Counted from the first letter of the stretch, positions 51,893 through 59,747 are shown. The stretch is DNA of 64,000 bases from Tidjanibacter sp. (GCA_017936605.1 JAGBFH010000009.1:61999-125998), one strand, 5' to 3'. The notes: generated from the letters alone by a model not told the origin. Program-made: numbers and translations.

Positions 51893-52328
51893 TGGTGTTG
51901 TCGTTTTTGATTACTGACGGGAGAGTGTTCCACTGTCGGATGCCCAACGAGCGGCGCTCTATCTCTCTTGTGAGGTTGTCGTGACTCACCGCCTTGATGC
52001 GCTCGGTGGACATCAGCAGCGATGTGGCGCGGAGCTCCTGCAACTCCATCTGGCAGGATATCTCCTCCCTCTGGAGGCGTTGGCAGGAGAATCGGTAGCC
52101 CATATAGATGAGCACCAACACACAGCAGTAGATGACAAAGGGGTAGTGGCGGCGGATGGAGGGCTTGTTGAGCACATTGCCCGAAAAAATATCGTTCGCC
52201 GAGCGCCTCTTCGTTTTGTTCAGCGCACTGGGGGTGACATCACCCCTGGGTTTCTCGTCGCATATCGGCTCTGTACTCTGCCTGCCGTTTACGCTTATCT
52301 TCTCTCTCTTGCGTTTCCTACCAAACAT
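51867..52328 (-). CDS. ftsL: FtsL-like bitopic division protein
   Basis: The 153-residue product has a charged cytoplasmic region of about 65 residues, one transmembrane segment (FVIYCCVLVLIYMGYRF) and a short leucine-zipper-like stretch (LQREEISCQMELQELRAT). This topology, together with the position between rsmH and the FtsI-like gene and the 26-bp overlap with it, supports FtsL. Sequence similarity in this family is low, so identity rests mainly on context. Confidence 0.75.
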   Translation of the reverse strand: MFGRKRKREKISVNGRQSTEPICDEKPRGDVTPSALNKTKRRSANDIFSGNVLNKPSIRRHYPFVIYCCVLVLIYMGYRFSCQRLQREEISCQMELQELRATSLLMSTERIKAVSHDNLTREIERRSLGIRQWNTLPSVIKNDNTNDTTTEKK

Positions 52329-52442
52329 CTTTTTTTGTCTAAAGTCTAATGTCTAACAGACCTGAGTCTTTAAGGTCCCTAAGGTCTTTAAGGTCTTTAA
52401 GGTCCTTAAAACTCTCATCTGTCAATTTTCAATTGTCAATTT
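52329..52442. repeat. AAGGTCTTT and AATTTTC arrays between rsmH and ftsL
   Basis: About five 9-bp units (52365-52411) followed by CAATTTT heptamers that run into the rsmH stop codon. Confidence 0.75.
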
Positions 52443-53360
52443 TCAATTTTCAATTTTCTCTGCTATGCGGAGTTTTGCGCTGCGTGAGCGGGGGTTGCGC
52501 TCCACCTCCTCGGGGGTGGGAATGATGGCCTTCTTGCTCACAGCCCTCATCGGCGATGTGACATTGCCGTAAAAATCCTTCTCCACCTTGCCCTCGAAGT
52601 TGCCGGTCTTGATAAAGTTCTTCACGAGCCTATCCTCCAACGAGTGGTAGGAGATGACGCAGAGCCTGCCCTCGGGGCGCAGCACCTTGAGACTCTGCTC
52701 GAGGGCCATCTTGAGGGCCTCCATCTCGCCATTGACCTCTATGCGCAGTGCCTGAAAGAGCTTGGTGAGAAACTTGGCCCCATCTTTCTTAGGAGTGCAG
52801 GGAGCCACCGATTCTATCAGCTCCCCCGTAGTTTCTATCGGCTGCTGCTCGCGGTAGCGCACAATGCAGGAGGCAATCTTGTAGGTGGTGTCCAGCTCGC
52901 CATACTCCTTGAGCACCCTGGCCAACTCCTCGGCCGAGTAGGTGTTCACCAACTCGCGGGCCGAGAATCCCGCCCTCTGGTTCATCCTCATATCCAGCGG
53001 CGCATCGGCCTTGAACGAAAAGCCACGCTCGGCGGTGTCGAAGTGGTGCGACGAGACGCCCAGGTCGGCAATGATGCCGTCGACCTGGCCATCCAGCACT
53101 CCGCGCAGGCGCAGCTGCGAGCGCAGAAAGCGGAAGTTGCTCTCGATGAAGTGGTGACGCTCGTCACCCGTGAGGTTGGCCTTTGCGTCGGCGTCCTGGT
53201 CGAAGGAGAAGAGCAGACCATCCTCTGCCAACTGGGAGAGGATAAGGCGCGAGTGGCCTCCGCCGCCGAAGGTCAAATCGACATAGACCCCGTGGGGGTT
53301 AATTGCCAGGCCCTCAATGGTTTCGTCGGCAAGCGCGGGAATATGATAGGTTTCTGCCAT
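52443..53360 (-). CDS. rsmH: 16S rRNA (cytosine1402-N4)-methyltransferase
   Basis: The 305-residue SAM-dependent enzyme (MraW) modifies C1402 of 16S rRNA. It has VDLTFGGGGHSRLILSQL at the SAM site, ADLGVSSHHFDTAERGFSF, DAPLDMRMN, and ISYHSLEDRLVKNFIK near the C terminus. It is the first gene of the division cluster. No mraZ gene precedes it; ispF is the next gene upstream. The last four codons (ATT GAA AAT TGA) are the start of a heptamer array. Confidence 0.96.
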   Translation of the reverse strand: MAETYHIPALADETIEGLAINPHGVYVDLTFGGGGHSRLILSQLAEDGLLFSFDQDADAKANLTGDERHHFIESNFRFLRSQLRLRGVLDGQVDGIIADLGVSSHHFDTAERGFSFKADAPLDMRMNQRAGFSARELVNTYSAEELARVLKEYGELDTTYKIASCIVRYREQQPIETTGELIESVAPCTPKKDGAKFLTKLFQALRIEVNGEMEALKMALEQSLKVLRPEGRLCVISYHSLEDRLVKNFIKTGNFEGKVEKDFYGNVTSPMRAVSKKAIIPTPEEVERNPRSRSAKLRIAEKIEN

Positions 53361-53369
53361 AGGGTGTTC

Positions 53370-53394
53370 TACAAAGTATTACAAATACTTTGTA
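53370..53394. promoter_or_regulatory. Perfect 10-bp inverted repeat upstream of rsmH
   Basis: Arms TACAAAGTAT and ATACTTTGTA with a 5-base spacer, 10 bp before the rsmH ATG, where an mraZ gene or its operator would be expected. It could be an operator or an mRNA hairpin that hides the start region. It also embeds an ACTTTG near-match to the -7 element on each strand. Confidence 0.5.
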
Positions 53395-53503
53395 AAGGTA
53401 CGGCTTTTGTCGCGAACTATGCAACAAAATCAGGAGAAAGTTATTAACAATTCCGAGATTATTTGGCCGAACGGCCATAGGGTGGGGACGAGTGGTCGAA
53501 ATG

Positions 53504-53986
53504 CTACTCCTTGGGCAGCTCCTCCACGAGTGCTACGGCATAGGCTGCAACGCCCTCTCCGCGGCCCGTGAAACCGAGTTTTTCGGTGGTGGTGGCCTTC
53601 ACCGAAACAGCCCCGATTCCTACGCCCATAACCTCCGCCAAGCGGGCCCTCATAGAGTCGATGTGGGGGCGCAGTTTGGGCCTCTCGAGTGCGATGGTAA
53701 TGTCCACATTACCAACCTTATAGCCCTCCGCTTTGAGGAGCCCAATGGTGCGCTCGAGAAGGATGCAGGAGTCGATGCCTTTGTAGGCCGCGTCGTTGTC
53801 GGGGAAGTGCTTGCCGATGTCGCCCGCAGCGATGGCTCCGAGGAGTGCGTCACATAGGGCGTGGATGGCCACATCACCGTCAGAATGGGCAACGCAGCCG
53901 AAGCTCGAAGGCACCCTCACGCCGCCAATCACAAACGGAAGTCCCTCGGCCAGGGCGTGTACATCGTATCCAAATCCTATGCGCAT
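53504..53986 (-). CDS. ispF: 2-C-methyl-D-erythritol 2,4-cyclodiphosphate synthase
   Basis: The 160-residue trimeric zinc enzyme of the MEP isoprenoid pathway has IGFGYDVHALAEG with the zinc ligands, HSDGDVAIHALCDALLGA, DIGKHFPD, and KATTTEKLGFTGRGEGVAA. The ATG at 53986 was chosen because upstream codons run through the promoter. It probably supplies isoprenoid for the undecaprenyl carrier used by the adjacent cell-wall genes (inference). Confidence 0.96.
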   Translation of the reverse strand: MRIGFGYDVHALAEGLPFVIGGVRVPSSFGCVAHSDGDVAIHALCDALLGAIAAGDIGKHFPDNDAAYKGIDSCILLERTIGLLKAEGYKVGNVDITIALERPKLRPHIDSMRARLAEVMGVGIGAVSVKATTTEKLGFTGRGEGVAAYAVALVEELPKE

Positions 53987-54010
53987 AACTCTAATCATTG
54001 GTTTGTGGCA

Positions 54011-54018
54011 CAAAAATA
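54011..54018 (-). promoter_or_regulatory. -7 element of ispF (TATTTTTG on minus strand)
   Basis: The plus strand reads CAAAAATA, about 25 bp before the ispF ATG. Divergent from pepD. Confidence 0.5.
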
Positions 54019-54031
54019 GAAAAATTATTGC

Positions 54032-54039
54032 TATCTTTG
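54032..54039 (+). promoter_or_regulatory. -7 element of pepD (TATCTTTG)
   Basis: Perfect TAnnTTTG match about 90 bp before the pepD ATG and only 13 bp from the divergent ispF element. Confidence 0.6.
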
Positions 54040-54129
54040 AAGTCCTGAAGGGGGAAATTGCCATTTTTTCTGCGATTTTTCGCCCCGAGGGACAGACGAT
54101 GAAACACTAAACAAAAAACTATACACAGA

Positions 54130-55581
54130 ATGAAAACTATCGGTGAACTCTCCCCAGCTTTGGTGTGGGGAATTTTCGAGGAGATTACGCGCGTTCCACG
54201 CCCCTCCAAACACGAAGAAAAAATCATTGAATATCTGGTTGACTTTGCCCAGCGACACAACCTTCAGTACAAGGTCGATGCAGCAGGTAATGTGGTGATT
54301 TACAAGCCCGCAACTGCCGGATATGAGGACCACGCAGCCGTTGTGCTCCAGAGTCATAGCGATATGGTCTGCGAGAAAAATTCCGACAAAGAGCACGACT
54401 TTATGACCGACCCCATTGAGGCCTACATTGACGGCGAGTGGGTGAAGGCAAAGGGTACAACTTTGGGTGCCGATTGCGGTATCGGTATGGCTGCCGCACT
54501 GGCCGTTCTGGTGGACGATTCGCTCCGCCACCCCGCCATCGAGGCGCTCTTCACGGTGGACGAGGAGACCGGCCTTACGGGTGCCTTCAACCTTGCTCCC
54601 GATATGCTCACCGGTAAGTATCTGCTGAACCTCGATTCGGAGGATGAGGGTGAGCTCTTCATTGGCTGTGCGGGCGGTGTGGATACCCTGGCAACCTTCA
54701 CCTATAAGAGCGAGCGCGCACCTAAAGATTACGCGTGGATGCGCGTGGAGATTGGCGGCCTGAAGGGTGGTCACTCGGGCGACAATATCCCCGACGGGCT
54801 CGGCAACTCCAACAAGATTATGGCCCGCCTGCTCCAGCAGGCCGAGGAACGCTACGGATTGAGAATCAGTGACTTCAATGGCGGCAATTTGCGCAACGCC
54901 ATTCCTCGCGAGGCCTTCGCTATTGTGGGCGTACCCGCAAAGAAGAGGGGGGCTTTCCAGCGCCTTGTGAAGAGCTTTGCCGCCGACATCGCGGCCGAGT
55001 TGCAGTATACCGACAGCGGCTTTTGGATGCGTGCCGAGGAGTGCGCAAAGCCCGCTCGAGTTATCGACCTCAACACCCAGAATCGACTGCTTACGGCCAT
55101 CGTGAGTGTGGCCAATGGTGTGCTGGCTATGAGCTTTGCAATGAAGGGCCTTGTGGAGACCTCCACCAACCTCGCCTCCGTGAAGTTCCTGCCCAAAAAC
55201 AGGATTCAGGTTGTCACCTCACAGCGCTCCTCGGTGGAGAGTGCCAAGAGGTATGCCGCCCGCACCGTTGAGGGTACTTTCCGCCTCGCGGGCGCCAAGG
55301 TTGTCCACTCCGACGGTTATCCCGGATGGGCCCCCAACCCCCAGAGCCACCTGCTCGATGTGGCTGTGGCTAAATATCGCGAACTCTTTGGTAAAGAGCC
55401 GGTTGTGAGGGCTATCCACGCGGGCCTTGAGTGTGGCCTCTTCTTGGAGAAATACCCCCACCTGGAGATGATTTCGTTTGGTCCCACACTGCGCGGTGTT
55501 CACTCGCCCGACGAGCGTCTGGAGATTGCGACCGTCGATAAGTTCTGGAGGCATCTGGTAGCCCTGCTCGCTGCACTTTAA
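54130..55581 (+). CDS. pepD: Aminoacyl-histidine dipeptidase (M20 family)
   Basis: The 483-residue cytosolic metallopeptidase has VPRPSKHEEKI at the N terminus and the zinc ligand HSD in LQSHSDMVCEK. The bridging aspartate is in LGADCGIGMAAALAV, the catalytic glutamate in TVDEETGLTGA, and GGLKGGHSGDNIPDGLGN in the lid domain. Length matches PepD. It cleaves Xaa-His and other dipeptides. The stop is followed by a cruciform element. Confidence 0.95.
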   Translation: MKTIGELSPALVWGIFEEITRVPRPSKHEEKIIEYLVDFAQRHNLQYKVDAAGNVVIYKPATAGYEDHAAVVLQSHSDMVCEKNSDKEHDFMTDPIEAYIDGEWVKAKGTTLGADCGIGMAAALAVLVDDSLRHPAIEALFTVDEETGLTGAFNLAPDMLTGKYLLNLDSEDEGELFIGCAGGVDTLATFTYKSERAPKDYAWMRVEIGGLKGGHSGDNIPDGLGNSNKIMARLLQQAEERYGLRISDFNGGNLRNAIPREAFAIVGVPAKKRGAFQRLVKSFAADIAAELQYTDSGFWMRAEECAKPARVIDLNTQNRLLTAIVSVANGVLAMSFAMKGLVETSTNLASVKFLPKNRIQVVTSQRSSVESAKRYAARTVEGTFRLAGAKVVHSDGYPGWAPNPQSHLLDVAVAKYRELFGKEPVVRAIHAGLECGLFLEKYPHLEMISFGPTLRGVHSPDERLEIATVDKFWRHLVALLAAL

Positions 55582-55586
55582 CGAGC

Positions 55587-55712
55587 ACATCTCGCGGCGA
55601 GCACATCTCGCGGGTGAATTTTGCACCAAATGTCAAAAGCGGCATCCTCATTTGCGCCAAGCAAACTGCGGTGCCGCTTTCTTATTTCGCACAAAATTCC
55701 CCTCGCGATATG
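55587..55712 (+). repeat. Cruciform 3'-end element, copy 6 (after pepD)
   Basis: It begins ACATCTCGCGGCGAGCACAT, six bases after the stop, with GAATTTTGCACC and GCACAAAATTC middle arms and AAGCGGCA/TGCCGCTT inner arms. The inner arms differ in sequence from other copies but still pair, which is evidence of a selected stem. Confidence 0.75.
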
Positions 55713-55772
55713 CACACGCTGCCGACCGACAATTGACAACCGACGACCGACGATAGCATTCAGCTTTGCTCA

Positions 55773-55794
55773 CGGGTTACATTTTTGTAACCCG
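55773..55794. terminator. GGGTTAC-type stem-loop
   Basis: CGGGTTAC, loop ATTTTT, GTAACCCG. It is preceded by the same CAGCTTTGCTCACGGGTTAC context as the copy at about 1.58 kb. Confidence 0.6.
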
Positions 55795-55820
55795 AGAACA
55801 AGGCCGACCGCCGACCAATA

Positions 55821-55868
55821 ACAGACCTCTCCCGAGCTTCGCTCACCCTCCCCTAACTTAGGGGAGGG
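55821..55868 (-). repeat. Double-hairpin dispersed repeat, copy 7
   Basis: Reverse orientation, ACAGACCTCTCCCGAGC to CTCCCCTAACTTAGGGGAG. Confidence 0.85.
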
Positions 55869-55972
55869 ATTTTTTATGGGACCTATAAGACTTATAAGAC
55901 CCATAAGCCCCATAAGCCCTATAAGCCCTTTTGGCCCTTTTGGCCCCTTTGTCCGTTAAAGGAACCCCGCCC

Positions 55973-56356
55973 CCCTTCTTTTTTGTGCCCGAGCTGTTTT
56001 TCAGAAGTCCCCCTCACAGAACCGACGACCGAAGCGAGAGCAGAGGCTGCTCGCAGACTATGCCTCGCAAGTAGGAGGAAAAGACACCTTTAGGTGGATT
56101 AACGGGGATTTAGGGGGTGGGTAACACAGAAGATACCACGACCTGCAAGAATCCTACAAACCGTTGTGGACAATAGGTGGGCAGATATGGTCCTCCCGCA
56201 CCCCTTCTTTTTTGTATCCGAGCCGTTTTTCAGAAGTCCCCCTCACAGGAGGGGGATTTAGGGGGTGGGTAACACAGGAATACCACAACCTGCAAGAATC
56301 TTACAAACCTTTGAGGACAAGAGGCGAGCGAGTGTAGCACCTCGCACCCCTTCTTT
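55973..56356 (+). repeat. Partial tandem duplication starting CCCCTTCTTTTTTG
   Basis: Two units of about 230 and 150 bp share CCCCTTCTTTTTTGT, CAGAAGTCCCCCTCACAG, GATTTAGGGGGTGGGTAACA and ACCTGCAAGAATC in the same order. The first has an extra 80-bp segment after CTCACAG. Confidence 0.8.
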
Positions 56357-56389
56357 TTTGCGCCTCAAAGCGCAAAAAAGAAGGGGTGC
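56344..56389. terminator. 20-bp perfect hairpin
   Basis: Arms GCACCCCTTCTTTTTTGCGC and its exact complement with a 6-base loop CTCAAA. The left arm is also the unit start of the neighbouring tandem duplication. No adjacent gene needs a terminator here. Confidence 0.6.
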
Positions 56390-56663
56390 CTCGCGGCAAC
56401 CCTTCTCCAATCAAACTTCTCTAACACCTAATTCACTGCTGAGTGAAACTATCGCGGAGCCAAGAGTCCAAGAATAATAACTCGGCATCGTCGCATACGA
56501 CACAGCGTAGCAGTAGCTCCTCGTCCTCACTTCGTGCGCAGTTTCTCTTTTTCAAATAGTCTACTTCTCCCATAGGCAACTGCTTTTTGGTGGTTGTTGT
56601 TTCTCTATTCACAAACCAAACGCAGCGCCTCGGGGCTTTATTGTGATGTCCACAAAGATTTTT

Positions 56664-57254
56664 TTACTCCAAGGCTATATCTTTCTCCTTTATCATCCTG
56701 CGCAGGTTTATCAGCGCATAACGCATACGGCCCAGCGCGGTGTTGATGCTCACCTCGGTATGCTCGGCTATCTCCTTGAAAGAGAGGCCGTCGTAGTAGC
56801 GTAGGCGCACGACCTCCTGCTGCTCGTCGGGCAAAAAGGTGATGAGCTTGCGGACATCGGCCTCGATTTGTTCGCCCACGAGCCTATCTTCGATGCTCTT
56901 CTCGGCGGGGCTTGCCTGTGCGAGGATGTCGTAACCAGCGGTGGTGGGGGTGATGTTTTTGTTCTGCTTCTCGGCCCTGAAGTGGTCGATGACCTGATTG
57001 TGGGCTATGCGCATAACCCACGAGAGGAACTTGCCGTTCTCCTTGTAGCGTCCCTCGTCAATGACCCTTACGGCCTTGATGAAAGTCTCCTGATAGATGT
57101 CGTCAGCCACCTGCGCATCTTTGACCATCATACGGATGTAGTCATAGACACGAGAACTGTGGCGCTCGATGAGTTGGGAAATAGCCTCTTTGTTGCCTGC
57201 AAGGTAGTACTCGAGCAACTTCTGGTCGCTCGCACCTTGTGAGATGTTAATCAT
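56664..57254 (-). CDS. ECF-type RNA polymerase sigma factor
   Basis: The 196-residue product has sigma region 2 (YLAGNKEAISQLIERHSSRV, DDIYQETFIKAVR, FLSWVMRIAHNQVIDHFR) and region 4 (FLPDEQQEVVRLRYYDGLSF, EIAEHTEVSINTALGRMRYA). No anti-sigma gene is next to it. A strong AAGGAGG site lies 8 bases before the ATG, unusual for this phylum where such sites are mostly absent. It is probably one of the conserved single-copy Bacteroidetes ECFs. Target genes are unknown. Confidence 0.92.
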   Translation of the reverse strand: MINISQGASDQKLLEYYLAGNKEAISQLIERHSSRVYDYIRMMVKDAQVADDIYQETFIKAVRVIDEGRYKENGKFLSWVMRIAHNQVIDHFRAEKQNKNITPTTAGYDILAQASPAEKSIEDRLVGEQIEADVRKLITFLPDEQQEVVRLRYYDGLSFKEIAEHTEVSINTALGRMRYALINLRRMIKEKDIALE

Positions 57255-57656
57255 ACTCTTCCTCCTTATTCTAATGTTGGTTCAAGAGTAGATGTTTTCT
57301 ATAGGCAAAGAGTTTTGTTTGTGATACTTAATTTCTGTTTTGCTCCTTTTTGTCAAAAGGAACTGCGTGCAAGATAGGGATTTTTCCCCTAATTTCCAAA
57401 TCAAACACGAGTTTTTACCTTGATACCCATCTCTCGACACGCAGTTCTGCTACTATTTGAACAAAACTTGTGCCAAATAGAGCACAACTCTTTTGTCGAA
57501 AGTCAAAAGTCTAACGACAATGGGACCTATAAGACCTATAAGACCTATAGGGCCTATAAGCCCCATAAGCCCCATAAGCCCCATAAGCCCTTAAAGTCCT
57601 TAAGGTCCTTAAGGTCCTTAGTGGCCTTAATAAGGCTAACGGCCAAAGGCCTACGG
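57255..57656. other. Gap upstream of the sigma-factor gene, with 9-bp arrays
   Basis: The first 220 bp are AT-rich and should contain the sigma-factor promoter; no clean TAnnTTTG was found. From about 57525 to 57625 it is an array of ATAAGACCT, CATAAGCCC and AAGGTCCTT 9-bp units adjoining the chromate-transporter stop. Confidence 0.65.
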
Positions 57657-58178
57657 CTAATAAAACACAATTCCTGCTACGGCGGAGAGTACGATGAGCA
57701 GGATGGGGTTGACCCTCTTGATGGATGCCACGAAGCAGCCCGCGAAGATGAGCCAACTCTTCCAGTCGATGAAGGTTTCGGGGCCGAAGAGCATCAGCGC
57801 CGAGGAGAGGATGAGGCCTATCATCATAGGCTGCATACCCGCCATAGCACCCTCGAAGTGGCGGTTGCCGCGCAGCTTCAGGTAGAAGCGGGTGGCCAGG
57901 AGCATAAGCGTCATTGAGGGGAGGCTGACTGCGACGGTGGCCAGCAGTGAGCCCCAAGCATTGCCCGTGACGGTGTAGCCCACATAGGTCGCACAGTTGA
58001 TGGCGATGGGGCCCGGGGTCATCTGAGAGATGGCCGCTACATCGGCCAGCTCGGAGGCTGTGAGCCATCCGTTCTGCACGACAACCTCGTTGTAGATGAG
58101 CGAAATCATCGCATAGCCGCCGCCAAAGCCGAAGAAGCCAATCTTCAGGTAGGAGAGGAATAGTTGCAGGTAGATCAT
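57657..58178 (-). CDS. Chromate transporter half-size subunit (second)
   Basis: The 173-residue membrane protein has the CHR-domain signature: FFGFGGGYAMISLIYNEVV near the N terminus and AAISQMTPGPIAINCATYVGY. It is one half of a split ChrA, with five or six hydrophobic segments. Its ATG overlaps the stop of the other half (ATGA), so the two are made together and probably form a heterodimer. Bacterial short-chain CHR pairs export chromate in some species. The native ion in a gut anaerobe is unknown. Confidence 0.9.
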   Translation of the reverse strand: MIYLQLFLSYLKIGFFGFGGGYAMISLIYNEVVVQNGWLTASELADVAAISQMTPGPIAINCATYVGYTVTGNAWGSLLATVAVSLPSMTLMLLATRFYLKLRGNRHFEGAMAGMQPMMIGLILSSALMLFGPETFIDWKSWLIFAGCFVASIKRVNPILLIVLSAVAGIVFY

Positions 58179-58723
58179 CTCTCATCCTCCTTTCTGCCCT
58201 CGGGGCGGAATGACCAGGCGATGCCCACGAGGGCTCCGCCAAAGATGAACCAGATGGGCGAGAGGCCCAACTGCCAGATGGCGGCTGCGGCCAGGAGTGC
58301 GAGTGCTATCTTCCACCAGTTCATACCCTTAGCCATACCGATGAGCGGTGTGGCGATGAGTGCGACAACGGCGGGGCGCATACCCTTGAAGGCTGCGGCA
58401 ACCGTGGTGTTATCCTTGAAATCCGTGAAGCAGGTGGCAATCAGCAGGATGATGAAGAACGAGGGGATAATCACCCCCACGAGGGCTGCCAGAGCCCCCT
58501 TCATACCTCGTGTTTTGTAGCCCACGAAGACGGCCGTATTGAGAGCTATGGGGCCGGGAACGCTCTGTGCGATGGTGAGCTGATTGATGAACTCCTCGCG
58601 TGAGAGCCAGCCTCGCTTCTGAATCATCTCGGCCTCGATGAGGGGTATCATCGCATAGCCGCCACCAAAGGTGAAGGCGCCGATTTTCAGGAATGAGTAG
58701 AATATGCTCCAGAGTGATGCCAT
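58175..58723 (-). CDS. Chromate transporter half-size subunit (first)
   Basis: The 182-residue partner has FTFGGGYAMIPLIEAEMIQKRG and TIAQSVPGPIALNTAVFVGYK, the same two CHR motifs as its neighbour but only moderately similar to it. This is the usual pattern of anciently duplicated short-chain CHR genes. It is transcribed first. A 9-bp AAGTCCTTA/AAGGTCCTT array lies upstream, at about 58780-58855. Confidence 0.9.
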   Translation of the reverse strand: MASLWSIFYSFLKIGAFTFGGGYAMIPLIEAEMIQKRGWLSREEFINQLTIAQSVPGPIALNTAVFVGYKTRGMKGALAALVGVIIPSFFIILLIATCFTDFKDNTTVAAAFKGMRPAVVALIATPLIGMAKGMNWWKIALALLAAAAIWQLGLSPIWFIFGGALVGIAWSFRPEGRKEDER

Positions 58724-58779
58724 TTGTTTTTTTGTCTAAAGTCTAACCGACCTAAAAAAGTTGAGAGTTGAAAGTTATG

Positions 58780-58860
58780 GGGCCCTTAAAGTCCTTAAAG
58801 TCCTTAAAGTCCTTAAGGTCCTTAAGGTCCTTAAGGTCCTTAAAGTCCCTAAATACCCTC
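58780..58860. repeat. 9-bp array, about eight units of AAGTCCTTA/AAGGTCCTT
   Basis: Exact 9-bp periodicity between the rsmE stop and the chromate-transporter start. Confidence 0.85.
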
Positions 58861-58882
58861 AATAATTTTCCATTGTCCATTG

Positions 58883-59587
58883 TCAGTTGTTCACAAACGC
58901 TGTGAACATTGTGGCGGCGAGGGCAGCGGTCTCGGTCCTCAGGCGCGACTCTCCCAGTGTCACCTCTCTGAAGCCCGCCTTGCGTGCGGCCTCAATCTCC
59001 GCCACCGAGAAGTCGCCCTCGGGGCCGATGAGTATCATCACATCCTGCCCTTTTGCTATCACTTCACCCATAAATATACGCTCCATATCCTCCTCGCAGT
59101 GGGCAATGAGCTTCACACCTTCGAAGGGCTCGCGGAGTATCTCCTTAATGGGGGTAAGTGGGTCTATCTGTGGAAGGTAGGCCTTGAGCGACTGCTTCAT
59201 TGCGCTCACTGCAATCTTCTCCAGGCGTTCGCCCTTGATGACCTTCCTCTCGGAGTGGTCACACAGCAGGGGCACTATGCGGTCGATGCCACACTCGGTG
59301 GCCTTCTCCACAAACCACTCTATGCGGTCGATGTTCTTGGTGGGGGCCACAGCGACTGTGAGCCTATAGGGGCGCTTCTCCCACTCGGCGTGCTCCTCCA
59401 CAATGCGGATGGTGCAGCGTTTGGGGTGGGCATCCTCGACCACGGCTCGGTAGAGTGTGCCGCGGCCATCGGTGATGTGGAGCGAGTCGCCCTCCTTGAG
59501 GCGCAAGACTCTCACACAGTGGCCACTCTCCTCCTCGGGGAGGGTGTAGAGTGGGGTTGTTATCTCGGGTGCGTAGAATAGTTGCAT
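58883..59587 (-). CDS. rsmE: 16S rRNA (uracil1498-N3)-methyltransferase
   Basis: The 234-residue SPOUT-fold enzyme has FVEKATECGIDRIVPL, SVMKQ-type helix (VSAMKQSLKAYLPQI), the knot motif LIGPEGDFSVAEIEAA and VTLGESRLRTETAALAA. These are specific for RsmE. The start at 59587 was chosen. Five codons of upstream frame would extend across the promoter. The -7 element ends 4 bases before the ATG, so the transcript is probably leaderless. Confidence 0.95.
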   Translation of the reverse strand: MQLFYAPEITTPLYTLPEEESGHCVRVLRLKEGDSLHITDGRGTLYRAVVEDAHPKRCTIRIVEEHAEWEKRPYRLTVAVAPTKNIDRIEWFVEKATECGIDRIVPLLCDHSERKVIKGERLEKIAVSAMKQSLKAYLPQIDPLTPIKEILREPFEGVKLIAHCEEDMERIFMGEVIAKGQDVMILIGPEGDFSVAEIEAARKAGFREVTLGESRLRTETAALAATMFTAFVNN

Positions 59588-59591
59588 GGCA

Positions 59592-59599
59592 CAAAGATA
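59592..59599 (-). promoter_or_regulatory. -7 element of rsmE (TATCTTTG on minus strand), 4 bases before the ATG
   Basis: The plus strand reads CAAAGATA. Only TGCC separates it from the start codon. Confidence 0.6.
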
Positions 59600-59698
59600 C
59601 AATCTTCCGCCCGATTTTGGCCCTCGCAGGAGGGAATTTTTGCACGCCCCAAAAAGAATTTATGAAAAATTCGGAAACGGTTTCGGCCATCGCGGTGT

Positions 59699-59706
59699 TA
59701 TCTTTG
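59699..59706 (+). promoter_or_regulatory. -7 element (TATCTTTG) of the coiled-coil membrane protein
   Basis: Perfect TAnnTTTG match 41 bp before the ATG at 59748. Confidence 0.6.
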
Positions 59707-59747
59707 GCCCGATGTACCCAACTAATTCTTAAATACCTTATTTGATT

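Larger units (their letters stand above)
55582..56663. other. 1.1-kb gene-free repeat region
   Basis: No protein-like frame on either strand and no recognisable tRNA, tmRNA or rRNA. It carries a cruciform element, a GGGTTAC stem-loop, a double-hairpin repeat, 9-bp TTATAAGAC units (about 55876-55940), a partial tandem duplication (about 55970-56356) with a 20-bp perfect hairpin, and a final 270 bp with no feature I can name. Confidence 0.7.
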
